Positions 1 through 9,813 of a stretch of DNA of 64,000 nucleotides are shown here, one piece after another; the stretch's first letter is position 1; every line of letters starts with the position of its first letter. The notes beneath the pieces are model-generated. The model was not told the origin of the DNA. It saw only the letters and a list, made by a program, of their open reading frames with translations, and made no database searches. This DNA comes from Trichomonas vaginalis G3 (lineage: Eukaryota > Parabasalia > Trichomonadida > Trichomonadidae), in contig NC_067203.1 in assembly GCF_026262505.1 (NCBI RefSeq), forward strand, positions 9,052,001 through 9,116,000, written 5' to 3'. A program made the position numbers and the translations under genes.

Positions 1-205
1 CAAGTTTTGACAGCGGATTTGGAAAGCAGACTTGATGGAGATTTTAAATCTGATGTCAAATCTTGGTTTTGTGCATTATTGGAAGAGAAAAAAGGGTGTT
101 AATTGCAAATCTTAAATATAGGTTTTTACGAAAAATGTAATTAGGGTTAGAATCATAGAAAGATATATCTGTCAGACATTGTTATGTGTGACAGATAATA
201 TTGCA
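1..205 (+). repeat. Left outer inverted repeat of the MULE
   Basis: This stretch is the reverse complement of 5530-5736 with only isolated differences. It includes a TTAGGGTTAGAATC-like segment and ends in degenerate copies of the 19-bp unit (TGTCAGACA motifs), so the inverted repeat grades into the minisatellite. Confidence 0.9.
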
Positions 206-1575
206 TCTCATAGACACTGTTGCATCTGTCAGACACTGTTGCATCTCATACACACTGTTGCATCTGTCAGACACTGTTGCATCTCATAGACACTGTTGCA
301 TCTCATAGACACTGTTGCATCTCATAGACACTGTTGCATCTCATACACACTGTTGCATCTCATAGACACTGTTGCATCTCATAGACACTGTTGCATCTCA
401 TAGACACTGTTGCATCTCATAGACACTGTTGCATCTCATAGACACTGTTGCATCTCATAGACACTGTTGCATCTGTCAGACACTGTTGCATCTCATAGAC
501 ACTGTTAAATTTCATAGACACTGTTAAATTTCATAGACACTGTTAAATTTCATACACACTGTTGCATCTCATAGACACTGTTGCATCTTTCAGACACTGT
601 TAAATTTCATAGACACTGTTGCATCTCATAGACACTGTTAAATTTCATAGACACTGTTGCATCTCATAGACACTGTTGCATCTCATAGACACTGTTGCAT
701 CTCATAGACACTGTTAAATTTCATAGACACTGTTGCATCTCATAGACACTGTTGCATCTCATAGACACTGTTGCATCTCATAGACACTGTTGCATCTCAT
801 AGACACTGTTGCATCTCATAGACACTGTTAAATTTCATAGACACTGTTGCATCTCATAGACACTGTTGCATCTCATAGACACTGTTGCATCTCATACACA
901 CTGTTGCATCTCATAGACACTGTTGCATCTCATAGACACTGTTAAATTTCATAGACACTGTTGCATCTGTCAGACACTGTTGCATCTCATAGACACTGTT
1001 GCATCTTTCAGACACTATTGCATCTATCAGACACTGTTAAATTTCATAGACACTGTTGCATCTGTCAGACACTGTTGCCTCTGTCAGACACTGTTGCATC
1101 TCATAGACACTGACAAATTTCATACACACTGTTGCATCTGTCAGACACTGTTGCATCTCATAGACACTGTTGCATCTTTCAGACACTGTTAAATTTCATA
1201 GACACTGTTGCATCTCATAGACACTGTTAAATTTCATACACACTGTTGCATCTGTCAGACACTGTTGCATCTCATAGACACTGTTAAATTTCATAGACAC
1301 TGTTAAATTTCATAGACACTGTTAAATTTCATACACACTGTTGCATCTCATAGACACTGTTGCATCTTTCAGACACTGTTAAATTTCATAGACACTGTTG
1401 CATCTTTCAGACACTGTTAAATTTCATAGACACTGTTGCATCTCATAGACACTGTTGCATCTCATAGACACTGTTGCATCTGTCAGACACTGTTGCATCT
1501 CATAGACACTGTTGCATCTGTCAGACACTGTTGCATCTCATAGACACTGTTGCATCAGTCTCTCACTGTTGCTTC
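175..1575 (+). repeat. 19-bp minisatellite, left arm of MULE
   Basis: About 70 tandem units of 19 bp, most often TTGCATCTCATAGACACTG. Each unit is built from interchangeable blocks: TTGCATCT or TTAAATTT, then CATAGA, CATACA, GTCAGA or TTCAGA, then CACTG. The period is not a multiple of three, yet open frames such as 923-1192 persist because few units contain stops; these are not genes. The array is twice as long as its mirror partner at 4885-5565, as expected from unequal expansion after insertion. Confidence 0.95.
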
Positions 1576-1790
1576 TTTCATTGACTTTTTTATCTCTTTA
1601 AATATTTTATCTCTATAATATTTTTTATATCTCCCAAACTTTTACATCTTTCTGATTAATTTTTTTATCCTTTTTCATTCTGTTCTGTATATCGAATCTT
1701 TATATAACAAATAATTAAATAGTTTCTCATATTTATTAACTATTTTTATAAACAATAATCATACACATTTTATTCATATAAATATTTTTT
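1576..1790. other. AT-rich spacer inside MULE
   Basis: Very AT-rich sequence between the left minisatellite and the 3' end of the transposase cluster. Likely holds the 3' UTR and polyadenylation signal; no gene is seen. Confidence 0.5.
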
Positions 1791-2132
1791 TCACAAACCA
1801 TTTTTCCTCTTCCTTCTTACAACAAAATCCGGATCTCTTTCCTTGTCTTTATTATCAAAAACTTCTTCGATAATTTTTGAAATCATGTCTTTGTTTTGCT
1901 GATATTCATCTGATTCTTCCGGAAGATATGCATTACTTAATGCCAAATCTATCACTTCTGGATGTGTTTTTCTTAATGATGATATATAATGAATTGCTTG
2001 AATTGTATCATAATCGATGTTCATCCCAAGATTAAACATGAAACTTGTTGCCTTGTCAATTGACGGAAGATTTAAAATGCGTTGAACAAGACTTTTAACT
2101 CCTATATCTGGAGTTACTTGTTCTTCATACAA
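1791..2132 (-). CDS. Small downstream reading frame of the MULE
   Basis: This 113-residue frame overlaps the 3' end of the transposase by 19 bases and reads in the same direction. It is acidic and helical in character, with a basic tail (RRKRKNG). I recognise no domain. It may be the C-terminal part of the transposase displaced by a frameshift, or a separate accessory protein translated from the same transcript. The tight overlap favours the first reading. Confidence 0.45.
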   Translation of the reverse strand: MYEEQVTPDIGVKSLVQRILNLPSIDKATSFMFNLGMNIDYDTIQAIHYISSLRKTHPEVIDLALSNAYLPEESDEYQQNKDMISKIIEEVFDNKDKERDPDFVVRRKRKNGL

Positions 2133-4147
2133 GTAAATTTCGTTCTCAACTTTGGTTGTAAATGTTTTCCGAGCCGAAATTTTGCATTGTTCATTTTCCG
2201 ATCACCCTTTCCTATCGGATTGTCTTCATCATCATAAACTAGAATATTCTTCGAACTATTGAATTCCAATTTTCCAATATGAAATGCTTTAGGTTTTTCT
2301 AAATCGGCCGGTTTTACATCTAAGATGTTATGAATACATGGAATATGAACACCATATAGTTTATAAACATTTTCCATGTTGCAGTTGCATTTACAATGCT
2401 GTTCGACTTTATTTTTAATTGCCGAAATTTTCAATTTTCTATAAAGTTTCATTACATTATCATTTTTTGGATCATCAATTTGATTAAATCTCGACATTAT
2501 ATGTTCAATCATTGTTTGGAACTTCAAAAGTTTGTTTTTGCTTGAAATCTCCTTCATTTTGGTATTCAAGCTCCCGTGATTACCTTCCGCATGATTGCTA
2601 GGCATGATTTTGACATCTCTCTTAAATCGTGCGATTTTGGATTTGAATTCCTCTTTGCCAAGATTGATCCATTTTTCCATATCAAGAGGATCAACCAATT
2701 CATTCTTATTTAAATGATTAACAATTTCGGAGTATGTTTCGTATCTAACATTATACGTTGCTTCATCTTCTGCATATATTACTTCTCGAATCAATCCCCT
2801 CATGATTACACTATCTTTAATTGTTTTTAAAAAATGATAAGCGCAAAGCCAATGAATTAAATGGCTACTTTTGCAAAAACTTTCAAGAGAAGAGTGCAAA
2901 TCGCTTAAAATCGGGACATTTTGAATATCAACATCTGTAGCAGATGAAACTAGTCTTTCATAAAAGATTCTGTAAGCATTTGAGTTTTCGCTCAGCCCGA
3001 AGTAATATCCCAGTGGATAACCTGTGTTATTAATAACACACTGGGGTAATATAAGTATATACGGAGGAAACGAAAACGTGGCATCCAGTTCGATGGTCTG
3101 GATACATTCGTTTTCAATTGCAACTCTTAATAAATCAGGTACAAGGTCTGGGATCCAGCATGACCATTGAATTGATTTTGAATCGCAAGTTGCAAGATCT
3201 TTTAGCTTATCTTCTAAAAGATGGACATAAACTTTGCCGGGTAATTGTTTAAGTAACGAGCGCAAATCATAAATATCCTTAATTATTGGTGAATTGAAGT
3301 TGGTATAACGTGTCAGTTTTTTGCTTAACTTATTTGAAGGAATTACACATTTTGAAATTTGAACTCTGTTAATAACATCCTCGATTAAATAAGGTATATC
3401 TTTGTTATTCCTTATTATAACAGCTTGACTCATTTTTTTGTTAATAATTATTGTAAAAGCCTTATATCGATTTCCTTCAATATATTTTCGATCAAAATCA
3501 AGTTCTAGAATTAAACGATCACTAGGATCAGTGTCTTTAAAATAGAAGTCTGTGTATTTGGGAGGATTTTCTTGTTCCTTAAATGGAACTATTTTAAGGA
3601 AAAAAGGAAGATAATTAAAGAGTTCATGAATCTCACTGAAATTCCATATATCTGAGGCACCAATATTCCAAGTTACTTGGCGTGATTCTTTGTCATAATT
3701 ATGCATTACTTCAATGTTTGCAATTTTAAGAACATTATATCCGCGGGGAATTTCATTAATCATGCGTTTTGATAAATAATAGCCACTTGCAATGCGATTA
3801 TATACATTGAAAATGAAATCTGCCTGTGAATCAAGAATATATGAAACAAATTGCTCTTTGTCATCGTCAATAAGATCTTTAGATACATATTGAAAAAATA
3901 CAGCCATATTTTTTAATCTAGCTGCGTGCCTGACAACAGACTTCATGAATCCTTTCGATCGAACAATATCATCTGGTTTATATGAATTAATGTAAGATAT
4001 AATTTCCGCAAAATTTTGATATTTTAAATAGCATTCAAATGCGAATGAACTTATACGAATTTTCTTGGATTTAAGTAAATTCAGTTCAAAACCAGCGATC
4101 AATGATATTTTGACATTGAGGATATTGACATAATATTTTTTCCGCAT
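2114..4147 (-). CDS. Mutator-like (MULE) DDE transposase
   Basis: A 677-residue protein for cut-and-paste transposition. The central third carries the MULE RNase-H-like core: IELDATFSFPP (first Asp), ILSDLHSSLESF followed by WLCAYHFLK (second Asp and the CxxH typical of MULEs), and SNHAEGNHGSLN (Glu). A SWIM zinc finger of the CxCx(n)CxH type follows (CNC...PCIH), as in many MULE and FAR1-type transposases. The N-terminal 250 residues are unrecognised. The reading frame overlaps its upstream neighbour by 49 bases in another frame, so the annotated start may be an artefact of a frameshift and the real protein may begin near 4746. All three DDE residues are present. Confidence 0.85.
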   Translation of the reverse strand: MRKKYYVNILNVKISLIAGFELNLLKSKKIRISSFAFECYLKYQNFAEIISYINSYKPDDIVRSKGFMKSVVRHAARLKNMAVFFQYVSKDLIDDDKEQFVSYILDSQADFIFNVYNRIASGYYLSKRMINEIPRGYNVLKIANIEVMHNYDKESRQVTWNIGASDIWNFSEIHELFNYLPFFLKIVPFKEQENPPKYTDFYFKDTDPSDRLILELDFDRKYIEGNRYKAFTIIINKKMSQAVIIRNNKDIPYLIEDVINRVQISKCVIPSNKLSKKLTRYTNFNSPIIKDIYDLRSLLKQLPGKVYVHLLEDKLKDLATCDSKSIQWSCWIPDLVPDLLRVAIENECIQTIELDATFSFPPYILILPQCVINNTGYPLGYYFGLSENSNAYRIFYERLVSSATDVDIQNVPILSDLHSSLESFCKSSHLIHWLCAYHFLKTIKDSVIMRGLIREVIYAEDEATYNVRYETYSEIVNHLNKNELVDPLDMEKWINLGKEEFKSKIARFKRDVKIMPSNHAEGNHGSLNTKMKEISSKNKLLKFQTMIEHIMSRFNQIDDPKNDNVMKLYRKLKISAIKNKVEQHCKCNCNMENVYKLYGVHIPCIHNILDVKPADLEKPKAFHIGKLEFNSSKNILVYDDEDNPIGKGDRKMNNAKFRLGKHLQPKLRTKFTCMKNK

Positions 4148-4746
4148 TGAACATTATATATAAATTTTTGGTTATCGTCAAAGTTTGATAGTTTTTCAGT
4201 ATTTGCACATAAATATTCAAGGATATTGTTTGCATTGAAAGCATATGCTAATTCTATCATACTGATTGTTTCACCAAAAATGGTTGTTCCAATATTGCGA
4301 CCAAATAGTTTGGATAAAAAAGCGTCAAGATCATCCATTAACAAAGTATCAATTAGAAAATCCTTCAATGTTTGTGGAAAAACATGAATATAGTTATATT
4401 CTTCTTCACCACCCATATCCTTGCTATATTCGTCTGCTATTGAAGTTAAGTATTCATTTGGTGTAGGGTAAAATTCTAAATTGTCCAGTATTTCATTGAC
4501 CGCCGGTGCGAAATTTAAGTTATGTATTACAAAAAGGGTAATGTAGTTATAAGCATCACATGTACGAATGCGCTTACATTCAGCCTGAATATCATTAAAT
4601 TCTGGATCTTCTAAATCGAGGTCTATATTATTCTGAACGAGATATTTTGAATAATTTATTATCTTAAGAATAGTAATATTGATTTTATTTAGATCAATAA
4701 TACATCCATAATCAAAAGGAGCCATGGCCATTAAACGGAATGTCAA
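4099..4746 (-). CDS. N-terminal reading frame of the MULE transposase cluster
   Basis: A 215-residue frame upstream of and overlapping the transposase. Its helical, acidic, Leu/Ile-rich pattern (FDYGCIIDLNKINITILKI, then AFNANNILEYLC) resembles the N-terminal helical region that precedes ankyrin repeats in trichomonad proteins, which makes a host-derived N-terminal domain plausible. The overlap and shared direction suggest that it and the 677-residue frame were one gene separated by a frameshift. Function as a separate protein is uncertain. Confidence 0.5.
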   Translation of the reverse strand: MTFRLMAMAPFDYGCIIDLNKINITILKIINYSKYLVQNNIDLDLEDPEFNDIQAECKRIRTCDAYNYITLFVIHNLNFAPAVNEILDNLEFYPTPNEYLTSIADEYSKDMGGEEEYNYIHVFPQTLKDFLIDTLLMDDLDAFLSKLFGRNIGTTIFGETISMIELAYAFNANNILEYLCANTEKLSNFDDNQKFIYNVQCGKNIMSISSMSKYH

Positions 4747-4884
4747 TTTTAAAAGTAAACGAATTTTAGGATTAAACTAAGAAGAAATTTAAAATTTAAG
4801 TAAGGGAAATAATTTTTATAAAATAAATTTAATAATGAAAACAAAAAACAGAAAAATATTTAAAATTAGAAATAGAGTAAAATA

Positions 4885-5565
4885 ATGTAATAGTGTCCGA
4901 GAGATAAAACAGTGTATGACAGATGCAACAGTGTCTATGAGATGCAACAGTGTCTATGAAATATAACAGTGTGTATGAGATGCAACAGTGTGTATGAGAT
5001 GCAACAGTGTCTGACAGATGCAACAGTGTCTGACAGATGCAACAGTGTCTATGAGATGCAAAAGTGTCTATGAGATGCAACAGTGTGTATGAAATTTAAC
5101 AGTGTCTATGAGATGCAACAGTGTCTATGAGATGCAACAGTGTCTATGAGATGCAACAGTGTGTATGAGATGCAACAGTGTCTGACAGATGCAACAGTGT
5201 GTATGAGATGCAACAGTGTCTATGAAATATAACAGTGTGTATGAGATGCAACAGTGTGTATGAGATGCAACAGTGTCTGACATATGCAACAGTGTCTGAC
5301 AGATGCAACAGTGTCTATGAGATGCAACAGTGTCTGACAGATGCAACAGTGTGTATGAGATGCAACAGTGTGTATGAGATGCAACAGTGTCTGACAGATG
5401 CAACAGTGTCTATGAGATGCAACAGTGTCTATGAGATGCAACAGTGTCTATGAGATGCAACAGTGTCTATGAGATGCAACAGTGTCTATGAGATGCAACA
5501 GTGTCTATGAGATGCAACAGTGTCTATGAGATGCAATATTATCTGTCACACATAACAATGTCTGA
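4885..5565 (-). repeat. 19-bp minisatellite, right arm of MULE
   Basis: Mirror-image array of the left satellite, reading GATGCAACAGTGTCTATGA on the plus strand, about 35 units. CATAGA, CATACA and GTCAGA variants are all present, while the TTAAATTT variant is rare here and common on the left, so the two arms have evolved independently since they were formed. Open frames at 4829-5453 on both strands are satellite translations, not genes. Confidence 0.95.
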
Positions 5566-5736
5566 CAGATATATCTTTCTATGATTCTAACCCTAATTAC
5601 ATTTTTCATAAAAACCTATATTTAAGATTTGCAATTAACACCCTTTTTTCTCTTCCAATAATGCACAAAACCAAGATTTGACATCAGATTTAAAATCTCC
5701 ATCAAGTCTGCTTTCCAAATCCGCTGTCAAAACTTG
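5530..5736 (-). repeat. Right outer inverted repeat of the MULE
   Basis: Reverse complement of 1-205. The last bases, CTGTCAAAACTTG, mirror the first bases of the window. Host-like AT-rich sequence follows from 5737. Confidence 0.9.
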
Positions 5737-5849
5737 AATATCTCAATTAATTAATGATATTCAGATATTGCGAATAATCTTTAGGTAAAGAAGAAAATTT
5801 AGGTTGTAAAATCATATAAAAATGTAGTTAGAGAGCAAAAATTATGTTT

Positions 5850-5945
5850 GAGTGGATCTCCATGTCGTAGTGGATCTAGATGTTTCAGTGGCTTTAGATG
5901 TATGAGTGGTTTTCAATGTCAGTGTGGATCAAGATGTCGGGAATA
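5850..5945 (+). repeat. Degenerate ~21-bp tandem repeat
   Basis: Repeated AGTGGATCTAGATGT-like units with variable tails (GTAGTGGATC, TTCAGTGGCT, ATGAGTGGTT). About four diverged copies, non-coding. Confidence 0.7.
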
Positions 5946-5959
5946 AAAGTAAGTCGTAG

Positions 5960-6350
5960 GTTAATATAAGTTTGATATTAATGTAAGTATGACTTAAAAT
6001 GTAAGTCTCGGACGAAAGTAAGTCTGACTTGAAATGTAAGTCTCGGACGAAAGTAAGTCTGACTTGAAATGTAAGTCTCGGACGAAAGTAAGTCTGACTT
6101 GAAATGTAAGTCTCGGACGAAAGTAAGTCTGACTTGAAATGGAAGTCTGATTCTAAATGTAAGTTCTAGACTAAAGTAAGTCTGATTCTAAATATAAGTC
6201 TGATACTAAGATAAGTTTGTAACTAAAATTAAGTCTTATTCCAAAAGCAAATTTAATTGTTTAATAAGTCTGGATCTAGAGTAAGCCTTAGTCTACAGCT
6301 ATTCTGTGTCAAAAATAAGTCACAAACCATAGTAAGTTTCGGACTAGAGT
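5960..6350 (+). repeat. 35-bp tandem repeat (AAGTCTGACTT family)
   Basis: Between about 6001 and 6150 there are four near-identical copies of a 35-bp unit combining AAGTCTGACTTGAAATGT and AAGTCTCGGACGAAAGT. Either side the AAGTCTG core continues in progressively degenerate form to about 6350. No coding potential. Confidence 0.85.
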
Positions 6351-6794
6351 ATGTCTGTAATTCGAATCATTCATATTTTTCAATTATCCCGCCAAAAAAA
6401 TTATCGTCTTTTTATCATACCATAGTTTTTATCAATCTCGTTCTACTAAAAAACCTTTATATTGGTGATTTCTTTGTTAAACCCGTATTTTTTCATGTGA
6501 ATCTTATTGTATAAACTCTAAAAGTTCAATTTCCGGTCGAAAAAAACTTGAAAACAATTTGTATTCGACGAGTTAAAGAGCTCTATTTATTCTAAATTTT
6601 CCAAAAAAAATTAGATTTCGTTTTTTCGCTTCAAAAAATGTTGTTTTAAGTTTTAAAATTTGTAATTCAAAATTTTTTTGGAAAGATTTACGATTTTTTA
6701 ATACTGCGAATGAGTTTTATTTTACATACTCTATTGATAAATCATATTTTTGTCGAGATATAACTTTTTTTTAAAAAATTATATGCAAAGAGTG
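6351..6794. other. Non-coding AT-rich stretch
   Basis: Homopolymer-rich sequence with no credible gene. An 85-residue frame across 6257-6514 begins inside the tandem repeat and looks like chance. Confidence 0.6.
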
Positions 6795-7735
6795 TTATAG
6801 AATTCTAGAAGGTATAGTGCATAATTTGAAGTATACTATCAAATAAAGAAATTTTACAGTTTTTTAGTTTTATTTAGATGTACGTTATTTTAGATGGCTT
6901 CGTCGAAAACAAAGCATGTCTGTTAAGTTTATTCTTAACATGGTAAATAAAATGGCAACGAAGCCCAGTGTACTGCGTCTTATGCCGTAGTTTTTGTTAT
7001 CTTCATACTCAAATACAACAAATACAAATAGATTTATTACGAAAAAACGTATAAAACAAATGATATATTTATTTCTAGACAAGTTGACGAACATGTAGCG
7101 CAACTGTATCGCTTTAGAGAACAGTTCTTCCAACACCTACTCATTCAGTGAAAGATTTAAGAAGAACTCTTACTCGACCTTAACTACCTACGCTTTGCTT
7201 GAACAATTCCCAACGAGGTTACTATAAGGTTGCAAGTCTTGTCAAAATGTAGTATGCAATACGTTGGGGAAAAATAGATATATACGAACAAACTACTACA
7301 GTCTAGCAACTAGTCTTTAAGTGTAATGTATTTTTGCTACAAAGAGCTCATAACGAAGTCAAATTTTGCAATTTGATGTCAAAACTAGCTAGTTGTTGAA
7401 TCAAATAGCGTTGTGACTTTGTATACATCACGATCTTGTGGTATCAGAGCTGTACTGCTGCAGACTAATTCAACTAAACATGAGCAAGATTGGGATTTCT
7501 ATTCTCTGGGGTGCGAGGCTCGTCCAAAGTTCAAGCAGCTACAGTGTTTTGGATCACCTAAAGAACTTTGGGAATTCAGTTATTACGTAAATTTCTCAAG
7601 ATGAACTTGAGAGCAGCGCAGTTATAACGAAAGTCTCTGATGAAAGGCAATGATTTCTTTCATGAATGATCTAACGTTAGCTTGAAATCAGGAAAAGAGA
7701 CTATTGATGACTTACTTTCCATCGATGGTGCACAA
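6795..7735 (+). mobile_element. Possible Copia-like LTR retrotransposon fossil (partial)
   Basis: Weak candidate. TGGTATCAGAGC at 7439-7450 is identical to the primer-binding site (complement of an initiator tRNA-Met 3' part) used by many Copia elements. It sits shortly after a TG...CA-bounded stretch (about 6795-7429) that could be an LTR. Downstream, FGSPKELWEF recalls the Copia gag context around a conserved Leu-Trp. No second LTR, integrase or reverse transcriptase is visible, so this is at most an old broken 5' fragment with several breaks. Confidence 0.27.
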
Positions 7736-8378
7736 CAGCAGGGAGGGGATTGGTGGGTTTGGGGAAATTCGCTGAGGCACTAGTGTCCGGATTGTTCGTC
7801 AAATAGGTTTCCTTTCCTATAAAGAAATGACACTTTTTTGGCGGCTTATTGACTCAGAAAAATTTGAGAGTTAACGAATAATTTTGGCGCCAAAAATAAT
7901 TTCTCTTAATTTATTAAATTTAATATACGCACATCCATAAGTTATGCTATTTTTTCTATTTATTTTGTTCTAAAATTCTAAATATTTTTTTTCATAACAT
8001 AAAATATGATGTCTAGTCTCATTTACATAACAACATGCCTTAGAATAGGTTTTTTATTCTTTTTGTCACTTTAAATTAAGAATAAAAAGATAATTTAAAT
8101 TGAATATTTGCGATTATTCTCACTAATGCTGCTTCCTCTTTTATTAGGTAGACAACAAAAAGTTAGCCTTGGACTCCCATATCAGATTTTTGATTGGTTG
8201 CGTATATAATGAGCTGGGATTGATAGACAAAAACCCAGTGAGAAAATTTTTGACGCCTTTCAAATGAGATTTGATATACCCAGATTTTCCTTACTTTTAC
8301 CACCTCTCTAAAGCTGGGGACACCGCCTATCGTTGGGAGTAGCTATTAAATAGAACCACCAAGGGTATTTTTCGAACT
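7736..8378. other. Non-coding stretch with a GGCGCC palindrome
   Basis: No gene seen. TTTTGGCGCCAAAA at 7882-7895 is a perfect 14-bp palindrome that recurs near transposase genes elsewhere in the window. The sequence before 8378 contains GACACCGCCTATCG, which resembles a segment near the right end of the neighbouring 8690-9803 element. Confidence 0.5.
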
Positions 8379-8448
8379 GCCGGTGTAGTGTAGTGTAAAC
8401 ATCCGACATAATGATTCATTATGCCAAGGTTTGATTCTCATTTAGCCA
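8379..8448 (+). ncRNA. tRNA-like Pol III unit (pseudo-tRNA or SINE head)
   Basis: Seventy bases starting GCCGGTGTAGTG and ending AGCCA. GGTTTGATTCT at 8428-8438 is one step from the eukaryotic B box GGTTCGANTCC, the 5' part has a D-arm-like GTGT...ACAT pairing, and a run of seven T's follows at once, as a Pol III terminator would. The acceptor and T stems do not pair well, so this is probably a decayed tRNA or the head of a tRNA-derived SINE, not a working tRNA gene. Confidence 0.33.
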
Positions 8449-8679
8449 ATTTTTTTCTTTTTTGGATCATGAATTTTTTTTGGGTCACTATAAGATTTGT
8501 TTCATGTTCTAAATCTGCTGCATATGTAATCTATTTTTATTTACCTATTTTTTAAAAATCTATTGGATTGCCAAATTTGAATATATTTAAAATCATAAAA
8601 ATCTAAAAAAAACTATAAATATATGTTTTATGCATAGTGCCGATACTCAAATATCAGATTACTTAGATCCATGAATAAT

Positions 8680-8689
8680 ATCCGAATTT
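8680..8689 (+). repeat. Target-site duplication, left copy
   Basis: ATCCGAATTT, identical to 9804-9813 on the other side of the element. Confidence 0.8.
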
Positions 8690-9803
8690 AGGGTTGTTAA
8701 AAATATCAAAAATTAGCGTTTTGAAGACACCATGGTGTCTTATAATTTTCCCTTCCTTATTGGCGTGTAGAAATAAATGCGCCAATAGATTGAAGAAGAA
8801 GAATTGTTTTTCTCTTAATGAACTTTAATCCTTTTGATATAAGAATATTAAAAACATTAATATAATTTCGATTTCGGAAATTAAATTTCCAAATTTTTTG
8901 TCGATTTCGGAAATAACAGGATCCCGCATCCAACACGCAACAACAAAACACAAAACACACTTTTTGGTTCTTTCATCGTTTTAATCGTAATTTATGTAAT
9001 ACATGATTTGGATAAATTTTACAAAAATAGAACCTATATTATATTCTTTTCAAAGATTCTTGCAAATCATCAAAAATAATTGTATTTTAAAAAACGATCA
9101 AATTATCCTTTCATTATTTTAAACTTAAATTAGTTTTTATGATTGACTAAAGCAATCATATTTATTCATCATTAAATAAACAAAAAAATAATATTTGAGA
9201 GTTATTTCAAAAAAAAACACATTGAATTTATTAATTTGTCTCAATTTCAGTATTATAAATTTTTATAATTTCAATATTTTGAAATACACTTTTTAATATT
9301 TCAATATTTATGATATTTCAATGTATTAAGTGGTCTCAAATTGAGCTTCTCAAATATAAGTTGGCCTATTCAAATAATAAAATTAAATAATATTTAAAAT
9401 AATAAATAAAAGTGATTGAGGTCATAGCAAAACGGCTGTTTCAGTCATTAATTCTTAAAAATAAAAAGGGTAAAAACTAAATACAATGGGTAAAATTCAA
9501 TAGTGTCTGTGCTATCGTTCAATTTGAAGGTGTCTTTTGAAACCGCAAGACACATTGAATTTTTGAATAGTGTATTATGGTTTGACAGACACCAATGAAA
9601 AAAATAAAATAATATTTATTTTAAATATATAAGATCCTTATATAAAATATAAATATTTTATCGTTTTATTTTCTTGTTTTAGAAATGTTTTTTATTGAAA
9701 AATCAATAAAACTAACTCCAAAATAAAATTTTTGATTTAAAGACACTATGATGACACCAGGCAAATCTTCCAAGACACCTATCGTCGGGAATCTAACAAC
9801 CCT
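8690..9803. mobile_element. Non-autonomous DNA transposon with 10-bp target duplication
   Basis: The 1,114-bp element begins AGGGTTGTTA and ends TAACAACCCT, perfect 10-bp inverted ends, and is flanked by identical ATCCGAATTT duplications. Long target duplications of 8-11 bp are characteristic of MULEs, so it is probably a deletion or MITE-like derivative of that superfamily. The inner ends hold several GACACC/GTGTC motifs (8733-8748, 9741-9780), possibly transposase-binding sites. Small frames at 8757-8960 and 9666-9848 look like chance. Confidence 0.8.
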
Positions 9804-9813
9804 ATCCGAATTT
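9804..9813 (+). repeat. Target-site duplication, right copy
   Basis: ATCCGAATTT, matching 8680-8689. Confidence 0.8.

Larger units (their letters stand above)
1..5736 (-). mobile_element. MULE DNA transposon with satellite-bearing inverted ends
   Basis: The first bases of the window reappear as reverse complement ending at 5736, and the match continues for about 200 bp. Inside each inverted repeat a 19-bp minisatellite continues in mirror orientation. Between them are three minus-strand reading frames, the largest carrying Mutator-like DDE and SWIM motifs. The left end coincides with the window edge, so the true tip may lie further left and the target duplication cannot be tested. The near-perfect end identity suggests a fairly recent insertion, although the coding part is spread over overlapping frames. 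Confidence 0.85.

Noticed and set aside
923-1192. Cys/His-rich protein (HLIDTVASHRHCCICQ repeats), also at 4829-5453 on both strands
   Set aside because: Translation of the 19-bp satellite; frames exist in several phases with no start context or conservation.
175-1575. CRISPR-like array
   Set aside because: Direct repeats are contiguous with no spacers; this is a minisatellite inside a eukaryotic DNA transposon.
5571-5596. Telomere-like TTAGGG/CCCTAA
   Set aside because: Only a single CCCTAA occurs, within the MULE terminal repeat; no tandem array.
7413-7604. 63-residue protein
   Set aside because: Overlaps the Copia-like primer site and has only a faint gag-like patch; not a gene on its own.
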